Assembly (NCBI GenBank): GCA_012270635.1
Contig: JAAXHX010000025.1
Span: 1-6,457 of the forward strand
Length of the DNA: 6,457 nt
Reading direction: 5' to 3'
Origin: Dehalococcoidia bacterium
GTDB taxonomy: Bacteria > Chloroflexota > Dehalococcoidia > Plut-88900
In this document: positions 6,150 to 6,457 of the stretch, in pieces
How positions within the stretch are numbered: position 1 is the stretch's first letter
Layout: each line of letters opens with the position of its first letter
Made by a program: the position numbers and the translations under genes
The notes under the pieces: generated by a model
Database searches by the model: none
Seen by the model: the letters and a program-made list of their open reading frames with translations, nothing else
Told to the model about the DNA's origin: nothing

Positions 6150-6164
6150 TGTTTAAGCTAGACT
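6150..6164 (+). promoter_or_regulatory. Second copy of the conserved box, before the third EctC-like domain
   Basis: TGTTTAAGCTAGACT differs at one base from 5223-5237 and lies at nearly the same distance from its start codon (51 against 53 bases, counted from TAGACT). The rest of the 91-base gap also shares a CACGAAA-x-GGGAGGTG-like stretch with the first leader, pointing to duplication of gene plus upstream region. Whether it is a promoter or an operator is not decided by the sequence. Confidence 0.35.
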
Positions 6165-6209
6165 GTCCCCGAGGGCCAAACGGAAGCACACGAAACGGGA
6201 GGTGAAGCT

Positions 6210-6457
6210 ATGTTTGTAAGAAGGCTGGAGGACCTGGCCGGGACCGACAAGGTGATGGTTAAAACGGATGGGGAGAAGCGACTGCAGTCGGGGCGGCTGC
6301 TGACGAAGTCCGACGGCTGCGGTTTCTCCCTTTCGGACGTTCGGGTGTCTGCCGGATGGACGATAGACCTGTGGTACAAGAACCACGTGGAGGGGAACCT
6401 GGTGGTCAGCGGCGCCATGGAGGTGACGGACCTGACCAACGGCGCCAGCTGGGAATT
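6210..6457 (+). CDS. EctC-like cupin protein, 3' end outside window
   Basis: 82 codons are visible from ATG 6210, with GGAGG at 6198-6202 seven bases before it, and the frame is still open at the window edge. It begins MFVRRLEDLAGTDK, continues with DGCGFSLSDVRVSAGW and WYKNHVEGNLVVSG, and so matches domain 1 of the preceding protein and the N-terminus of ectoine synthase. Glu61 fits the first iron ligand of EctC; the Tyr and His ligands would lie just beyond the window. The Thr40 position is Val44, as in the neighbour, and the Arg24 position is Gly28. The first 42 bases of the gene differ from those of the preceding gene at about eight positions, so the two are paralogues from a tandem duplication. 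Whether this gene also encodes two fused domains cannot be seen. Confidence 0.82.
   Translation, partial: MFVRRLEDLAGTDKVMVKTDGEKRLQSGRLLTKSDGCGFSLSDVRVSAGWTIDLWYKNHVEGNLVVSGAMEVTDLTNGASWE

Overview
The window is a GC-rich bacterial chromosome segment. The bacterial character rests on an endonuclease III, an ArgC, a bacterial tRNA-Glu with an encoded CCA end, Shine-Dalgarno sites of the GGAGG type and two TTG start codons. No phage, plasmid or IS gene is visible. The lineage cannot be fixed from the sequence. A Chloroflexota-like or other uncultivated environmental bacterium would fit, but that is a guess.

Layout. (1) 1-1738 is housekeeping: the 3' part of an endonuclease III gene (nth), then argC, both on the plus strand. 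(2) 1735-2330 on the minus strand holds a HicB-type antitoxin gene. Its stop overlaps the argC stop by 4 bases (CTAG). Just upstream of it is what looks like a decayed hicA toxin gene that keeps a HicA-like C-terminus but lacks the normal N-terminus and the GSH catalytic motif. (3) 2401-2477 is a tRNA-Glu(UUC). (4) 2517-6457, all plus strand, carries four metabolic genes: a DAO-family FAD oxidoreductase, an M24/creatinase-fold hydrolase that has lost two of the five usual metal ligands, a protein made of two fused ectoine-synthase (EctC)-like cupin domains, and the start of a third EctC-like protein that runs off the end of the window.

How the genes may work together. The last four genes are the most interesting part. 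EctC-type cupins close or open a small cyclic amidine, and M24 relatives such as ectoine hydrolase (DoeA/EutD) and creatinase hydrolyse C-N bonds in ectoine or creatine. DAO-family flavoenzymes oxidise the secondary or primary amines that such hydrolyses release. The set therefore resembles a pathway for an ectoine-like, creatine-like or other N-containing small molecule. The ectoine biosynthesis partners EctA and EctB are not in the window. The EctC-like domains keep the three iron ligands but differ at substrate-site positions, so the substrate is probably not the standard ectoine precursor.

Regulatory and structural DNA. The FAD gene is followed by a 17-bp hairpin whose only non-Watson-Crick positions are G-U pairs on the plus-strand transcript. 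The M24 stop codon lies in one arm of a 9-bp inverted repeat. Both EctC-like genes are preceded by the same 15-base box (14 of 15 identical) at nearly the same distance, with matching Shine-Dalgarno sites.
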